Positions 26,921 through 35,481 of a DNA stretch of 64,000 nt are shown here, piece after piece. Under the pieces are notes generated by a model, which was not told where the DNA came from, made no database searches, and was given only the letters and a program-made list of their open reading frames with translations. The DNA comes from Capnocytophaga gingivalis ATCC 33624 (lineage in GTDB: Bacteria > Bacteroidota > Bacteroidia > Flavobacteriales > Flavobacteriaceae), in contig NZ_ACLQ01000022.1 in the NCBI RefSeq assembly GCF_000174755.1, positions 1-64,000 of the forward strand. Direction: 5' to 3'. Each line of letters opens with the position of its first letter. Within the stretch, counting starts at the first letter, position 1. A program made the translations under genes and the position numbers.

Positions 26921-27597
26921 TTAAAGGTTACTAAGTTTTTTCCAGTCTTCAAGGGCTTGTCTGTTTGCCCGATGTTCTGATAGAGGATAGATAAGATCTT
27001 CTTCGTTTAGTTTTTTAAGTCGGGTAAGGTACATTTTTTCATATTTTGCCATTAGTTTCTCGTCACCTTTTTGCTTGTATATCTCTTTGAGGTAGAAAAA
27101 GGTTCCCAATCCTTATTAGCTACAGTATATTTGCCTGCCTCTACCGCCTTAAGGAACTCTTCTTCAGCTTCTTCTATACGCCCCAAATGGAATAGCGCAC
27201 CCCCTAAAGCAGTACCATAGTAGGCTTTTTGTTTCTCGTCAATCCACCCATTGCTATTTTTATTGAGCGCTTTTTCGAGCCAAGGAATAGCTTCTTCCCA
27301 TTTAGCTTGATGAAGATACATATTCCCATAGTTATAGAAGATATAGTTTAGAGTAGTATATCCATTTTCAGTTATGTATTTTAAGGCTTTAGCAGCCATT
27401 GCTTCCGCTTTGTCATATTGGGCAACATCTGCCAATACACCAAAATAATCCCCAAAAAACATAGCCCTATCAAAGGTATCCGAGAGTTCTGTCTCTACCT
27501 TAGGGCAGAGCGTTTCATAGATAGCTAGTGCCTCTTCATATTGGTTGGCTCTTTTTAGAGACTTAGCTGTGTCCCATTGTTTGATTATTGGATTCAT
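26921..27597 (-). pseudogene. Tetratricopeptide-repeat protein, frameshifted
   Basis: The first frame (27052-27597) encodes TPR-like helices (KSLKRANQYEEALAIYE, KWEEAIPWLEKAL, GRIEEAEEEFLKAV) and reaches ANKDWEP. The next frame (from about 27100 to 26921) continues FFYLKEIYKQKGDEKLMAKYE and ends KKLSNL. Adding one T to the five-T run around 27100 restores one protein of about 225 residues. TPR proteins mediate protein contacts; here the function is unknown. Confidence 0.65.
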
Positions 27598-27614
27598 TTT
27601 ATTTTTAGTTTTTA

Positions 27615-27665
27615 ATTGCCACTATTGAGATTGCTAGAAACCTACTCCAAACAAAGCATTATGCC
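27615..27665 (-). pseudogene. Fossil of a SIMPL-gene 5' end
   Basis: This 50-base stretch resembles the signal-peptide region of the neighbouring SIMPL gene (28615-28665): GAGATTGC, AGAA, CC, and GCATTATG occur in the same order with scattered changes, including a stop. It looks like a decayed partial duplication. The rest of 27598-27761 shows nothing recognisable. Confidence 0.3.
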
Positions 27666-27761
27666 ACCGCTGGCGCGATTCAGATACTCGTACCAACGGT
27701 GAATAATTCGCTTGGACTTACTTTAAGAGTTTTATTGCTTGTTATCTCATTATGGAAGTTG

Positions 27762-28700
27762 CTAAGGCAAGTTTATCTTCTTGAGTTCGCCAGCAGGGGT
27801 TAGCAATAGTGCCTCTTTAGCTTTATTTTTATCAGGGCGATTCACACTCATTTTTATTTCATAGACCACTTGTATCATAGGTTCTACGATAATAGGGTTG
27901 AGTACCACATCAAAATCTCGATTAGCAATAGGTTGGTAATACTGAGTAGTAGACTTGTTGGCTTGCACCACATTGCCTGCTCGCTTGCCTTGTAAGGATG
28001 CACTACTATAGGCTTCGTAGCTACTATATTGTTCGGTAGGGTAAATGTGGAAAAAACCATCAACAACCTTCTTTTCAGCGGAGGCAAAGCTCTCCCCAAG
28101 GGTCGTTTCATAGACCTTTTGCTTTTCAGCAAAGGCAGATTTCACCTTGTCCTTAAGTTCTTTTTTTATGGTCTCTAACTGGCTACTGTAGTAGTCCATA
28201 CGTACAAGGTCATAAATCTCATTATTAGCCAGTAGAGTGATTAACTCATTGAGTCGGGAGGCTTCATTGATTTTGATATGTAAGTTTTGCTTGAGTTCAA
28301 AGCCCATAGGCACTTCATTGTAGGTGCGCTTGCTAAAGACTTTCTTCTCGGTCTCGTATTCGTACATAGGCACGAACGAAATCATATCTACAAAGATTTC
28401 AAAGTTTTTAGCCTTAAGAGCCGATAGGGCAGACGAAAGACGCTGAACCATCAGTTGCGTAGCTTCTTCAGCCGTTTTGCCTACTTGCACTACGCTAAAA
28501 ATAGCTACAAAGGCATCGGCTTTGATATTAGCCAGCCCTTTGGCAGAGACCACCATTTCGTAATTGGTAGGGAAATCGAGCGAAAAATTGTTGTTTTCCC
28601 TATTACTTTGATTTCTGTTCTGATAATTGAGATTGCCAGAAGCCTGCCCAAAACCGAGCATTGTGCTCATAAGGGCTACGGATAAAAAGAAATGTTTCAT
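27762..28700 (-). CDS. SIMPL (DUF541) domain periplasmic protein
   Basis: The 312-residue protein has a signal peptide (MKHFFLSVALMSTMLGFGQ), an Asn/Gln-rich linker, and then a SIMPL-type domain: VVSAKGLANIKADAFVAIFSVVQ, a helix with VQRLSSALSALKAKN, and FELKQNLHIKI. SIMPL proteins form periplasmic oligomers of unclear role. It starts a short unit or ends one with 28709-29185 (9 bases apart) and the lipoprotein at 29197. Confidence 0.72.
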   Translation of the reverse strand: MKHFFLSVALMSTMLGFGQASGNLNYQNRNQSNRENNNFSLDFPTNYEMVVSAKGLANIKADAFVAIFSVVQVGKTAEEATQLMVQRLSSALSALKAKNFEIFVDMISFVPMYEYETEKKVFSKRTYNEVPMGFELKQNLHIKINEASRLNELITLLANNEIYDLVRMDYYSSQLETIKKELKDKVKSAFAEKQKVYETTLGESFASAEKKVVDGFFHIYPTEQYSSYEAYSSASLQGKRAGNVVQANKSTTQYYQPIANRDFDVVLNPIIVEPMIQVVYEIKMSVNRPDKNKAKEALLLTPAGELKKINLP

Positions 28701-28708
28701 ATTATTTA

Positions 28709-29185
28709 TTATTTAATATTTAGCGGTATGATAGCTCCTACTGAAAAGCGGAATTTGCCCGTGTCAAAAGGATAGTTGTCACTCATTTTACCCCAAGGGA
28801 AGCCGTAGCCTGCTTTTACATAGAAAAAGAGGATTTGGAAACCTGCTTCGGGAGCAAAGTAATAGGGGGAGAAATTCAGCTGAGGGCGAAATAGCAAGAC
28901 AGGAATATCTACTAAACCACCGTGTGACTCATCCGCTCTGATCCAAGCCGAGAGTTGTGCTTCGGGGATAGCAACTAATCCGTTTTCCGAACGGAAGTTG
29001 CCCGCCAATCCCGCAAATAGTGCCAACTTATTGCTGTCGTAATAGGTGAAATGTACTCCTAACTGTCCGTAGCTACTACCTTGTTTGAGGTAACTCGCAT
29101 CTATAATCAGGATTTTGTCTTTCGAGGTTTGCGCTACAGCAGGGAGTGTTGCCCATACACATAGCAGTAAAAAGAGTTTTTTCAT
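28709..29185 (-). CDS. Secreted hypothetical protein, possible small beta-barrel
   Basis: The 158-residue protein begins with a signal peptide (MKKLFLLLCVWATLPAVAQ). The rest alternates short amphipathic strands (YGQLGVHFTYYDSNKLALF, FSPYYFAPEAGFQILFFYV), which suggests an outer-membrane barrel fragment or a beta-sandwich. It lies between the SIMPL gene and a lipoprotein gene with gaps of 8-11 bases, so it is likely co-transcribed. Confidence 0.6.
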   Translation of the reverse strand: MKKLFLLLCVWATLPAVAQTSKDKILIIDASYLKQGSSYGQLGVHFTYYDSNKLALFAGLAGNFRSENGLVAIPEAQLSAWIRADESHGGLVDIPVLLFRPQLNFSPYYFAPEAGFQILFFYVKAGYGFPWGKMSDNYPFDTGKFRFSVGAIIPLNIK

Positions 29186-29196
29186 TATATTTCAAT

Positions 29197-30141
29197 TTAT
29201 TTTTTCAACATAAGTATATTGACCTCTTGAATAAAGAAGTTCAGGTTTTGGTTCAGCGAATGTATCACCGATTGCATTTGGTCAAACATCTCAGCACGAG
29301 TATGCAAATCACCCGCATTATAGACGCCTCCATCGCTAAAAACCACTGCTTTTAGCGCCTTCTCTTTGTCATTGTCAAAAAGATGTCTAATCCATCTCTT
29401 TTGTGTATTCCGCAAAACAGAACTCTCTCCTGAGTTGGTAAAACGAGGTTCGTTAAGCATATACCATACAAAAGGAGGAAACTCTATGTCATTTTTCTCA
29501 GTGATAAAACAACGCAACAGATTGCGAGGGTGTTGTAGCACTACTTTTTTTCCCTTCGGGTTAAGGGTGAGAAAACTCAAGCCTGCCCCCAGCACCCCAC
29601 TGCCTACAGTGACCCCTTTGTTCCAATTGTCATCGGCTATATAAGCTCCTGCCACCGCCGAGGCCGCTCCTACAAGTATGGAGGCAACTGTAAGGCGCGT
29701 AACATTCTTGTCATTGATGTTACTTAGCGTAGTAGCTATTTGGTCTATGCGTTCTTCTTCGCAATCCAATTCCGCAGTTACCGAATTCATTTGTGAGAAA
29801 ATAGCGTTAATCTTGCTATGGATCTCTATTTTTAAGGTATTGCGTTTTAGTTGTGCCTGCTCAGAAGAATCATCGGCCAAGGCAATTAATGACAATAGAG
29901 CCTCATCGGTATCGGAGGCATAAGCAATAAGAATATTTCTAGAGGAAAGTTTTCCTTCAAAAAGTTTTTTGCCCAAAGCAAGCTTTGCTTCATCAACTTC
30001 TATAGGAGCCTCTTTTTCCTTTGTCATTGTATACGGCGGAGGAACACAATAGTCATCAGGAACCTTTATCTTCCTGGAAGAAGTACAACCTATACAGAGC
30101 AAGAGGATAGGTAAAAAAAGGTATTTGTAACCAATATTCAT
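29197..30141 (-). CDS. Hypothetical lipoprotein
   Basis: A 314-residue lipoprotein (lipobox CIGC, Cys19). After a helical part there is a small hydrophobic Gly/Ala stretch (ASILVGAASAVAGAYIADD, then VGSGVLGAGLSFLTL), unusual for a lipoprotein and possibly membrane-inserting. The C-terminus is helical. No family recognised. It follows the 58-residue membrane gene by 5 bases and is probably co-translated. Confidence 0.6.
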   Translation of the reverse strand: MNIGYKYLFLPILLLCIGCTSSRKIKVPDDYCVPPPYTMTKEKEAPIEVDEAKLALGKKLFEGKLSSRNILIAYASDTDEALLSLIALADDSSEQAQLKRNTLKIEIHSKINAIFSQMNSVTAELDCEEERIDQIATTLSNINDKNVTRLTVASILVGAASAVAGAYIADDNWNKGVTVGSGVLGAGLSFLTLNPKGKKVVLQHPRNLLRCFITEKNDIEFPPFVWYMLNEPRFTNSGESSVLRNTQKRWIRHLFDNDKEKALKAVVFSDGGVYNAGDLHTRAEMFDQMQSVIHSLNQNLNFFIQEVNILMLKK

Positions 30142-30146
30142 AAAAT

Positions 30147-30323
30147 CTAATTTTCGTATTTTTCAAGTATATTACTCACCATCAAAGCAATCAAATAAGC
30201 TATCACCAAACATGTATCCCCTACAATTGCCAGAGGAAACAAGAGGATTGTCCTCAACGTACCCCAAAAGGTCTTTTGGCGTTTCTCTATCAGATGCAGG
30301 GTGATGAATATATTCAAGTTCAT
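30147..30323 (-). CDS. 58-residue membrane protein
   Basis: This frame starts MNLNIFITLHLIEKRQ and contains two hydrophobic stretches (TILLFPLAIVGDT and LVIAYLIALMV). It ends 5 bases before the lipoprotein gene in the same direction. A longer competing frame on the same strand (30172-30354) has a non-hydrophobic, improbable sequence. The close spacing to the lipoprotein and the membrane-protein character support this one. Confidence 0.55.
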   Translation of the reverse strand: MNLNIFITLHLIEKRQKTFWGTLRTILLFPLAIVGDTCLVIAYLIALMVSNILEKYEN

Positions 30324-30354
30324 AATATCTGAATAATTGGGAGCAAATATACAA

Positions 30355-30394
30355 AAAATTAGCTAATTAACACTTATGTTAATCAGCTAATTTT
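30355..30394 (-). terminator. Terminator after the DUF421 gene
   Basis: AAAATTAGCTAATTAACA and its complement (one extra C) around a CTTA loop, directly after the stop of the DUF421 gene. Confidence 0.7.
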
Positions 30395-31063
30395 CTAATT
30401 ATTATAGGGAACTACTTTTACCTGTCCTCCATAATATTCTGCTAAGAATATCTCTGGGACACTTTCATAGCCTTGCTTGTGGAGCTCTTCCAGTAGCCAT
30501 TCTTCTGTTTTATCCACATCTTCTAACACCCCTTTATGGATAATACCATCGGTGATAATGGGATATTTAGGATTCTCCTCACCTGCCAATACAACAATCA
30601 GTTCACCGTTCTGTTCCAGTACCGCTCTTTTCACATTCTGGATATAATAGACACCCTCTTTGCGGAGCTTAAAGGCAAGATCGTGTGCCGTGATTTTAGC
30701 CTTCTTACAGGCTGCTATGTCTATCTTACCACGATTGATCACAATCACCGCTGTTCCGTCTATAAAATGCCTAAAGGCAAGAATTTTGGTCTTAAGCTTT
30801 CGTAATCCTATAATAAGAAATGCCCAAATAACCAGGACAATGGCAAACTGGAAGAGTGTAATGGCAGGACTATAAATCACCCCCCCGATGATACCCCCCA
30901 GTACGTAATTCTGTACCTGATCCATGGCGGAAGTAGGCGCCAAGTTTCCCTTACCAGACTTATTGATAACCAGAGCAATAGCCAACAATCCTAAAAGCAA
31001 TTTTAGAAATACATCCAAGTAGAAGAATTCTTCTCGGGTTTCTATATAAGGAATAGTAAACAT
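30395..31063 (-). CDS. DUF421 (YetF-like) membrane protein
   Basis: The 222-residue protein has three N-terminal transmembrane helices (FLKLLLGLLAIALVI, YVLGGIIGGVIYSPAI, FQFAIVLVIWAFLII) and a soluble C-terminal part with the DUF421 pattern GTAVIVINRGKIDI, LAFKLRKEGVYYIQNVKRA. Family proteins are linked to spore or stress physiology in other phyla; the role here is unknown. It has its own terminator. Confidence 0.82.
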   Translation of the reverse strand: MFTIPYIETREEFFYLDVFLKLLLGLLAIALVINKSGKGNLAPTSAMDQVQNYVLGGIIGGVIYSPAITLFQFAIVLVIWAFLIIGLRKLKTKILAFRHFIDGTAVIVINRGKIDIAACKKAKITAHDLAFKLRKEGVYYIQNVKRAVLEQNGELIVVLAGEENPKYPIITDGIIHKGVLEDVDKTEEWLLEELHKQGYESVPEIFLAEYYGGQVKVVPYNN

Positions 31064-31088
31064 AATACTAATGTGTTAATTTGGTTAA

Positions 31089-31874
31089 TTAAAATGAAAC
31101 TGTAAGCCCTACTTCAACCGAATGGTAGTCCTTTTTTATAGGGACTATGGGGGCTGTATCGTAGATAAGCCTATAGGCACCACGAATACCTATAGCATTA
31201 GTAATACTATAATTCAGGTCAAGAGCTCCTCCAAAACGTGCTTCTTTGAAATAAGTTCTATCGGGCTTTCCCTGATGTATAGCTGTAGTAGTAAGTCCCC
31301 ATTTCTTAGCCAATTGAAGTTTGTAGCTCAGTGACAAATGGGTCTTGAGACTTCGGCTATAGGCGTGCTCAGGAGTATTGGCATCAGGGGTAGGGTGTTG
31401 CCATTTTTCATACTCGAAGAACAATCCCAAAGCGACAAACATCAAGGACGAATTGGTGTTCACCAGTCGATAGCGTGATTGCAGCCCAGAAGAAATCTTA
31501 TGAATCATTCCCCTACTCTCCGCCCACTGTGATTCCACATAAGGGTATACCTCAAAAGCATGATCCAAGAGGTAGCGGTATTCCATATGTACATATCCTC
31601 CACTTAGGATCACCTGCTTACCATAAGTAGAAAGTTCAAACTTGTTGATGACATTGATCACCCTATTATGATTGATAAGCAAGTTGAGATTGGCCGTATT
31701 TTTAAACGTAAAAATATTTTCTTTCTCGGTTTTAAAATCTATCTCAGGCATCAGACTCCCTTGTAGGGTTTTGGTACTATCTATGGTCATCGTGAGATTT
31801 TCAGAGAACAGCATTTGTGAATAGGCAGTAACCGAAGATAGCAGTACTAATAATAGATAAAGTAATTTTTTCAT
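31089..31874 (-). CDS. Outer-membrane beta-barrel protein (DUF481-like)
   Basis: The 261-residue protein has a signal peptide (MKKLLYLLLVLLSSVTAYSQ) and then repeated amphipathic strands ending in aromatic-terminated VGLTVSF, the typical C-terminal strand of outer-membrane barrels. The ordering (FTFKNTANLNLLINHNRVIN, GYVHMEYRYLLDHAFEVYPYV) resembles DUF481. It lies 25 bases upstream of the DUF421 gene on the same strand. Confidence 0.7.
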   Translation of the reverse strand: MKKLLYLLLVLLSSVTAYSQMLFSENLTMTIDSTKTLQGSLMPEIDFKTEKENIFTFKNTANLNLLINHNRVINVINKFELSTYGKQVILSGGYVHMEYRYLLDHAFEVYPYVESQWAESRGMIHKISSGLQSRYRLVNTNSSLMFVALGLFFEYEKWQHPTPDANTPEHAYSRSLKTHLSLSYKLQLAKKWGLTTTAIHQGKPDRTYFKEARFGGALDLNYSITNAIGIRGAYRLIYDTAPIVPIKKDYHSVEVGLTVSF

Positions 31875-31968
31875 TGCATTAAAAACTTTTCTTTTTCAGG
31901 GGGCAAAGATAAAAATTTTTTTAATTATCAAATAGGGTAAATAGGCAATTAAAAATACTGATTTATCC

Positions 31969-32943
31969 TCAAGCCTTGTATTTGCCTTTTTTCCATATTT
32001 CAATAGAGTTGATGATATTCTGCCAAAGAATATAACAACCTGGCCCTACGGTAGAAAGCGGATGCAAATAAGTAGCCGCTATCCATATAGCAAAGGCGGT
32101 ATTCTTCTGTCCTAAGGCTTGTCCCGATTCTATGGAAGTGCCAAAAAATCTGCCTATATAACGCCCTACAGCATATTGGAGCAGACATAACACTAATCCC
32201 GAAAATCCTATGAGCAACAGAAATAATACACTTGTCCCTGCGTGAAAAATGTTCTTGAGGGTAGTGCCGGTAACTATCATCAACGAGCAACCCCAGAGAT
32301 AAAAAGAGAGGTCTGGGATATGGATAAGCCACTGATGAAACCGACGTAATTGTAGCAAACTTTTAGTAAGAAGTGCCAATAACATCGGTACAACCAGCAC
32401 CAAACATACCTTCTGCATTATCAGCGAGAAAGCTCCCCAAAAGGTCATTTGCGAGGCTGGTTCTATCAGCGGAAAACACACAGGGATAAGCAATGCACAA
32501 AGCAGGTTCGAGAGAAAAGTATAAGTAGTCATCTGCTCCAAATTGCCACCGAGCTTGAGAGTTACTACGGCAGCCGCCGCTGCACACGGACTTATAATAC
32601 AAGCGAGTATGCTCTCTAAAAGTATTAGTTGCTTCCCACTGATATGGAAAAAGAGAATAGCTCCTACAATGCTTACTACAAAAAGTAACTGACAAGCGGT
32701 CGTCCAAAAATGCCACTTCACAGGTGCTAATTTCTTAAAATCGACCTTGCAAAAGGTAACATACAGAATGAGAAACATAAATAGCGGCAATATACTGTTG
32801 AACAAGGGAGCAAACCACTGCGAAGCCCCCTCCAAAGCTGGTACATAGTAAAACACCAAATATGCCACTGCTCCTATACCCATAGAGAAGGGGAGCGTCC
32901 AAGTACGAGCCACACGGGCTATCAAAAGAAGAATACGATTCAT
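31969..32943 (-). CDS. BASS-family (bile acid:Na+ symporter-like) transporter
   Basis: The 324-residue protein has about nine to ten helices. The pattern CIISPCAAAAAVVTLKLGGN and GQALGQKNTAFAIWIAATYL, with helix-breaking Pro/Gly in the crossover region, is that of the BASS superfamily. The substrate is unknown. It is 9 bases downstream of the DNA glycosylase gene. The first 85 residues are duplicated, with changes, at 35482-35742. Confidence 0.8.
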   Translation of the reverse strand: MNRILLLIARVARTWTLPFSMGIGAVAYLVFYYVPALEGASQWFAPLFNSILPLFMFLILYVTFCKVDFKKLAPVKWHFWTTACQLLFVVSIVGAILFFHISGKQLILLESILACIISPCAAAAAVVTLKLGGNLEQMTTYTFLSNLLCALLIPVCFPLIEPASQMTFWGAFSLIMQKVCLVLVVPMLLALLTKSLLQLRRFHQWLIHIPDLSFYLWGCSLMIVTGTTLKNIFHAGTSVLFLLLIGFSGLVLCLLQYAVGRYIGRFFGTSIESGQALGQKNTAFAIWIAATYLHPLSTVGPGCYILWQNIINSIEIWKKGKYKA

Positions 32944-32952
32944 TTGTACTAA

Positions 32953-33567
32953 TTATTCTATCAACCATTGTTCATCGGTAAAACCTTTGCGGTAAGCCTT
33001 GCCGTGTACATCAATCACAGCGTGCCATTCTTGACAGGTTTCTAAAGGAATTTCAGCTACTAAGGGCATACATTCTTCGCGGAGGGCTTTATAAGTCTGT
33101 GCAGTAGAGAGATTCAGGCGGTTCAAAAGTCGTATAGCGTACTGGTCGGCTATGAACACCTTTCGCTCAAAAATGTACAACAACATTGCATCGGCAGTTT
33201 CTTCGCCCACACCTTTGATAGAGAGCAATTCTTTGCGAAGCTCCTCAGTAGGGATAGCCTCAAACTTTTGTAAGGAAGCTCCGTGCGACACGTACCATTC
33301 CATCAGGGCTTTGATGTAAGTGCTTTTTTGCTTGTAGAAGCCTGCCGGACGTATATATTCCTGTAAAGTGTTCAGTTCCATAGCGTGTAAAGCCTCTACC
33401 GATATGTTACCCTCTAAGTTAGCAAGCGCTTTTTCGGTATTCTGTTGGGTAGTTTGTTGAATGAGAATCATCGAAATCCAGTCGGTAATGCGATTGGGGT
33501 CATTCCACCAATGTTGCTTGCCGTAATGGGCTAATAATTTATTGAAAACTTTGGCTTTTTGAGACAT
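32953..33567 (-). CDS. Endonuclease III-like DNA glycosylase, MagIII type
   Basis: A 204-residue HhH-GPD protein: ILIQQTTQQNTEKALANL near the N-terminus, the helix-hairpin-helix LLSIKGVGEETADAMLLY, and the catalytic Asp in FIADQYAIRLLNRL. It lacks the four-Cys iron-sulfur cluster of endonuclease III at the C-terminus and has Glu where the lyase Lys (GVGxKTA) would be. This combination matches the MagIII 3-methyladenine glycosylase type described in Helicobacter. It would remove alkylated bases without lyase activity. Confidence 0.82.
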   Translation of the reverse strand: MSQKAKVFNKLLAHYGKQHWWNDPNRITDWISMILIQQTTQQNTEKALANLEGNISVEALHAMELNTLQEYIRPAGFYKQKSTYIKALMEWYVSHGASLQKFEAIPTEELRKELLSIKGVGEETADAMLLYIFERKVFIADQYAIRLLNRLNLSTAQTYKALREECMPLVAEIPLETCQEWHAVIDVHGKAYRKGFTDEQWLIE

Positions 33568-33589
33568 AAAAGCTAATGCCTAAGGTGTT

Positions 33590-34564
33590 TTATAAGTTAT
33601 TGTAATTACACAAGGATATTTCTTTTAAACCTCTATCGAAAAGAGAAGTTAAGCAAAATTTGCCTGTGATATTTTGGAGTTTGTGTTTTGTCATCCCTTT
33701 AGGTAAGAAAATATTGCTATATTCGCGAGTGGTGAGCGAAAAGACTTTTTGGTTACCCTTCCAATCATCTGTTTTAAAAACAGGTGTTAGTATTACATAT
33801 TCAGAATCAGTGAAACAGCCATTTACACCGCGTTTTTTATGATCGGTATGCAAATTGTCCGATTCGATAATTTTCTCGATTACCTTTCCTTCGGCAGAGA
33901 TTTGTGCGAGCGCATAATAATCCATTCCCCATTTATTGACCGATGAAGCGCTTTCACCCGGAATGAAGGCGTAGATTTTTTTATCCGATATTTTAAGACT
34001 GTCTATTTTTGGAGTATCGGAGGTTCTGTTGTCACAATGCGTAAATGCTTTTTTATCTATTTTTGAAAAAGATTTCCATTTGGCAGTTTTTGCTACCTCA
34101 TCAAATTCTAAAAGGGCAAAACATCTTGCATTGCCGTAATAAACTTCATTTTCAAAGCAAACGGGAATCGTTTGGCTGTCGGATATATTTTGAAAATACC
34201 GCTGTTCAGCTTTCTCTGGTACAATGTTATACCTTAGTAATGATTTATTTTTTATCGGAATGAGTGCTGGTGACGAATGCATATCTGAGTAATACCGCAC
34301 TTCTTCTGCCGAAATGATGATGGCAAACCCTTCTTTATATCTGAAGAGCATAGGATAATCTCTGTTGGATGTTGGGTTGTATTCAATAGGAATCTTTTTG
34401 ACGCCTTCGGTTGAAAGGAAAAGGACGTAATATTTATGCCAATCGGTATTATCGGAAGTTAGGATTACGGCAGTGCCATTGGGTAGTAAAGTTGAAGCAT
34501 AAACAAATGAGAATTCATTGTCAAATTCCCATTTTCTCAAAAGTGTTAGTTTAAAATCGTTCAT
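33590..34564 (-). CDS. Hypothetical protein, probable beta-propeller-like fold
   Basis: A 324-residue cytosolic protein with many short beta-type segments (FSFVYASTLLPNGTAVILTS, YYVLFLSTEGVKKIPIEY, YVILTPVFKTDDWKGNQKVF) spaced like propeller blades. No family recognised. It is divergent from the first copy of the duplicated cassette. Confidence 0.55.
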   Translation of the reverse strand: MNDFKLTLLRKWEFDNEFSFVYASTLLPNGTAVILTSDNTDWHKYYVLFLSTEGVKKIPIEYNPTSNRDYPMLFRYKEGFAIIISAEEVRYYSDMHSSPALIPIKNKSLLRYNIVPEKAEQRYFQNISDSQTIPVCFENEVYYGNARCFALLEFDEVAKTAKWKSFSKIDKKAFTHCDNRTSDTPKIDSLKISDKKIYAFIPGESASSVNKWGMDYYALAQISAEGKVIEKIIESDNLHTDHKKRGVNGCFTDSEYVILTPVFKTDDWKGNQKVFSLTTREYSNIFLPKGMTKHKLQNITGKFCLTSLFDRGLKEISLCNYNNL

Positions 34565-34680
34565 ATCCTTTTCTTTTTTGCTGACAATTTACTTGGCAAA
34601 AGTAGTAAATAATTTTCTAATTAGAAAATTAGAAAATTGACTAAATTATTATTATCTTTGTGGCTTAAAAATCACATAGT

Positions 34681-34914
34681 ATGGAATTGGAAGTAGGTAA
34701 AAACTATCGCATAAAAAATGATATTTTCAGCTTTAAAGCGGGTGAAGTTTGGTCGTTAGTAGATGAGGGATACCAAGCGTACTTCGGCGAACACAATTTT
34801 GTATTCGTTAATGCCGAGAAAAATTGTCACTTTATGGTATTACGAAATACTTCCGATGAAGATATGGAAATAGGATGCCATTTGGATAGGTATTTTGAGG
34901 AAATTGAAGAGTAG
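34681..34914 (+). CDS. DUF3601-like small protein (cassette copy 1)
   Basis: The 77-residue protein starts MELEVGKNYRIKNDIFSFKA and ends DRYFEEIEE. It resembles DUF3601-type small cytosolic proteins (GKxYRV, GEVW). It is about two-thirds identical to its copy at 38962-39195, although the flanking DNA downstream is nearly identical. First gene of the duplicated cassette. Confidence 0.65.
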   Translation: MELEVGKNYRIKNDIFSFKAGEVWSLVDEGYQAYFGEHNFVFVNAEKNCHFMVLRNTSDEDMEIGCHLDRYFEEIEE

Positions 34915-34925
34915 AATATCGGTAA

Positions 34926-34955
34926 TTGTCAATTATGAAATTATCACTATCTTTG
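34926..34955 (+). promoter_or_regulatory. Promoter of the coiled-coil gene, copy 1
   Basis: TTG (34926-34928), 19 bases, TATCTTTG (34948-34955). It places the transcription start upstream of the ATG at 34983 and rules out the in-frame ATG at about 34935 as start. Confidence 0.75.
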
Positions 34956-34982
34956 CACCCTTTAAAAAAAGCACTCAAAAAG

Positions 34983-35333
34983 ATGAAGAAAAGATTTTTG
35001 ATAGCAGCGTTATTCGCGTTATTTTTAGGAGGTATTGCCGTGGCACAATCTCAAGAGCAACCCTCAACCCTTGCCGAGCTACAAGCTGAAAAAGAAAGAT
35101 TGGAAGCCAAACTTGTTAAAGTCCTCGAAGACAAAGAAAATGCAAAAAATTCTTTAACAGGCAAATACGCAGATGTAGCGTTTGCTTTTAATAGGCATAT
35201 CAGCAAAAAGCAAAAAAAGTTTGCTAAGACTGTCGAACGAGGTGCCAAACGCCAAGAAAAACAAATCAAAAAGAAATTGAAAAAACTCAACAAACGCATT
35301 GAGGAAATAAAGAAAGAGGAAATAGCAAATTAG
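34983..35333 (+). CDS. Periplasmic coiled-coil protein (cassette copy 1)
   Basis: A 116-residue protein with a signal peptide (MKKRFLIAALFALFLGGIAVAQ) and then a highly charged Lys/Glu helix with heptad spacing (ELQAEKERLEAKLVKV, IKKKLKKLNKRIEEIKKEE). Only a few residues differ from the copy at 39265-39615. I start here because the promoter precedes it and the other copy begins with the same MKKRFLIAAL. Role unknown, possibly a periplasmic chaperone-like or envelope protein. Confidence 0.75.
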   Translation: MKKRFLIAALFALFLGGIAVAQSQEQPSTLAELQAEKERLEAKLVKVLEDKENAKNSLTGKYADVAFAFNRHISKKQKKFAKTVERGAKRQEKQIKKKLKKLNKRIEEIKKEEIAN

Positions 35334-35336
35334 CAA

Positions 35337-35481
35337 ATGAAAAGACTACTCCCTTTATTATTAGTCCTCCTTTGGGGACAAAATATACTATGGGCGCAAA
35401 AAGCATTATTAGTTAGAACACAATACGAAAGCTATGCCACAGACAATGAAACCGATTCACTACTCCCCGAAAGAAAGGAAT
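35337..35481 (+). pseudogene. Truncated copy of the secreted protein at 39619-40500
   Basis: About 48 codons (signal peptide MKRLLPLLLVLLWGQ..WAQ and the start of the mature part, through LLPERKE) match copy 2 at about 98% in DNA. At 35481 the match ends and sequence of a BASS transporter gene, in the opposite orientation, begins. Confidence 0.75.

Larger units (their letters stand above)
34681..35481 (+). repeat. Segmental duplication, copy 1 (partner 38962-39763)
   Basis: Three genes in the same order and orientation recur about 4.3 kb away: DUF3601-like, coiled-coil, secreted protein. DNA from about 34893 to 35481 is nearly identical to the partner, while the first gene is clearly more diverged. 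Confidence 0.8.

Noticed and set aside
30172-30354. Frame of 60 codons on the minus strand
   Set aside because: It overlaps the 58-residue hydrophobic frame in another register and has no protein-like features. Only the short frame fits the operon spacing.
32000-32716. Several minus-strand frames of 110-117 codons across the BASS transporter
   Set aside because: They are alternative registers of the transporter gene, which has the coherent helix pattern.
34926-34982. Earlier ATG for the coiled-coil gene
   Set aside because: It lies in the promoter spacer between TTG and TATCTTTG; the other copy starts at the later ATG.
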